DNA of 64,000 nt. It comes from Streptomyces olindensis (GTDB lineage Bacteria; Actinomycetota; Actinomycetes; Streptomycetales; Streptomycetaceae). Position numbers and translations under genes: made by a program. The notes beneath the pieces were generated by a model that made no database searches, had not been told where the DNA came from, and worked only from the letters and a program-made list of their open reading frames with translations. Location: contig JJOH01000016.1 in NCBI GenBank assembly GCA_000696115.1, forward strand, positions 186,001 to 250,000, in the 5' to 3' direction. Shown here piece by piece: positions 63,754 through 64,000 of the stretch (within the stretch, counting starts at the first letter, position 1; each line of letters opens with the position of its first letter).

Positions 63754-64000
63754 TCAGACGCCGTCGGCGACCGCGTAGCCGGGCACCGACGGCCACCGCA
63801 CGGTCAGCACCACCGACTCCTCCTCCGCGCACCACGAGTGGTCGACTCCGCGCCCCCACACCACGTAGTCACCCTGCTGCTCCAGGAGAACACTGCGCCC
63901 GGGGAGTTCGACGCGGAAACGCCCGCTGATCAGGACCAGGAGCGCCGTCCGCTCCTCACCCCGCACCCACCGCGAACGCTCGTCGCCCCGCGGGTGCACC
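63754..64000 (-). CDS. Cupin-fold protein, 3' part (5' truncated at the window edge)
   Basis: About 82 residues are visible, reading HPRGDERSRWVRGEERTALL and then VLISGRFRVELPGRSVLLEQ, GDYVVWGRGVDHSWCAEEES. This pattern, with a conserved His in VDHSW, is a small cupin signal-sensor-like domain. The frame is open to the window edge and the gene probably starts beyond it; a GTG at 63999 is an unlikely start. Function unknown; cupins of this kind often bind a small ligand or metal. Confidence 0.7.
   Translation of the reverse strand, partial: VHPRGDERSRWVRGEERTALLVLISGRFRVELPGRSVLLEQQGDYVVWGRGVDHSWCAEEESVVLTVRWPSVPGYAVADGV

Overview
The window is chromosomal DNA of a Streptomyces-type actinobacterium. 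The evidence is very high GC with strong G/C bias at third codon positions, frequent GTG and TTG starts, and a core gene set typical of the genus: glnII, glnE, glnA2, nadE, panB, a MalR/MalEFG/AglA maltose locus, NsrR/Hmp, sortase LAETG surface proteins and PspAB/HtpX. The glnE/glnA2/panB neighbourhood is also known from mycobacteria, so much of this looks like ancestral actinobacterial core rather than island DNA. I see no prophage, integrative element, CRISPR array, tRNA, rRNA or biosynthetic cluster. The only mobile-element trace is a short transposase remnant near 19.3 kb.

Layout. 0-2.4 kb: tail of a large regulator, then a DrrAB-type ABC exporter (minus strand) behind an array of 11-bp-spaced octamers. 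2.5-8.7 kb: panB, a membrane-tethered EEP nuclease/phosphatase, an MFS exporter, a HAD hydrolase, an alpha/beta hydrolase and a two-domain VOC protein. 8.8-14.0 kb: nadE, a secreted S53 peptidase and a coupled DUF3105-DUF305 pair. 14.2-15.9 kb: nsrR and hmp, facing each other, with a clear NsrR-type operator at hmp. 16.1-24.3 kb: glnA2, a LAETG-anchored protein with a GSNG repeat, a VOC/PPOX pair, glnE and a TetR regulator. 24.5-28.5 kb: APC permease with amidohydrolase, and a PAP2 lipid phosphatase.

28.7-42.4 kb is a complete starch/maltodextrin locus: malR divergent from malE-malF-malG-aglA, then a secreted alpha-amylase and a 1798-residue secreted enzyme with two GH13 catalytic domains. 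Secreted enzymes would release maltodextrins, MalEFG would import them (no dedicated ATPase here; streptomycetes share MsiK), AglA would release glucose, and MalR would repress. CTTGC/GCAAG half-sites recur before malR, malE and the amylase, and more weakly before the pullulanase.

42.4-53.8 kb is signalling and envelope: a receiver-SpoIIE phosphatase, a tautomerase, a TetR regulator, a membrane protein with a sigma-factor-like N-terminus, a TPR protein, a lipoprotein, a DUF1996 protein, a NarL-type two-component pair, an NAD-dependent epimerase and a winged-helix regulator. 53.8-57.2 kb holds a possible 40-codon small ORF, glnII with a GlnR-like element, a secreted protein, an ArsC-like protein and a small hypothetical. 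57.3-64 kb holds an aldo/keto reductase divergent from a TetR gene across a perfect inverted repeat, an HTH_42 protein, an alpha/beta hydrolase-phosphotransferase fusion, pspAB, htpX and a truncated cupin gene.

I found no clearly new multi-gene system. The best leads are the 11-bp octamer array, the hydrolase-kinase fusion, the sigma-like membrane protein, the small ORF before the winged-helix regulator and the DUF3105-DUF305 pair. All calls come from reading the sequence; no database search was run.
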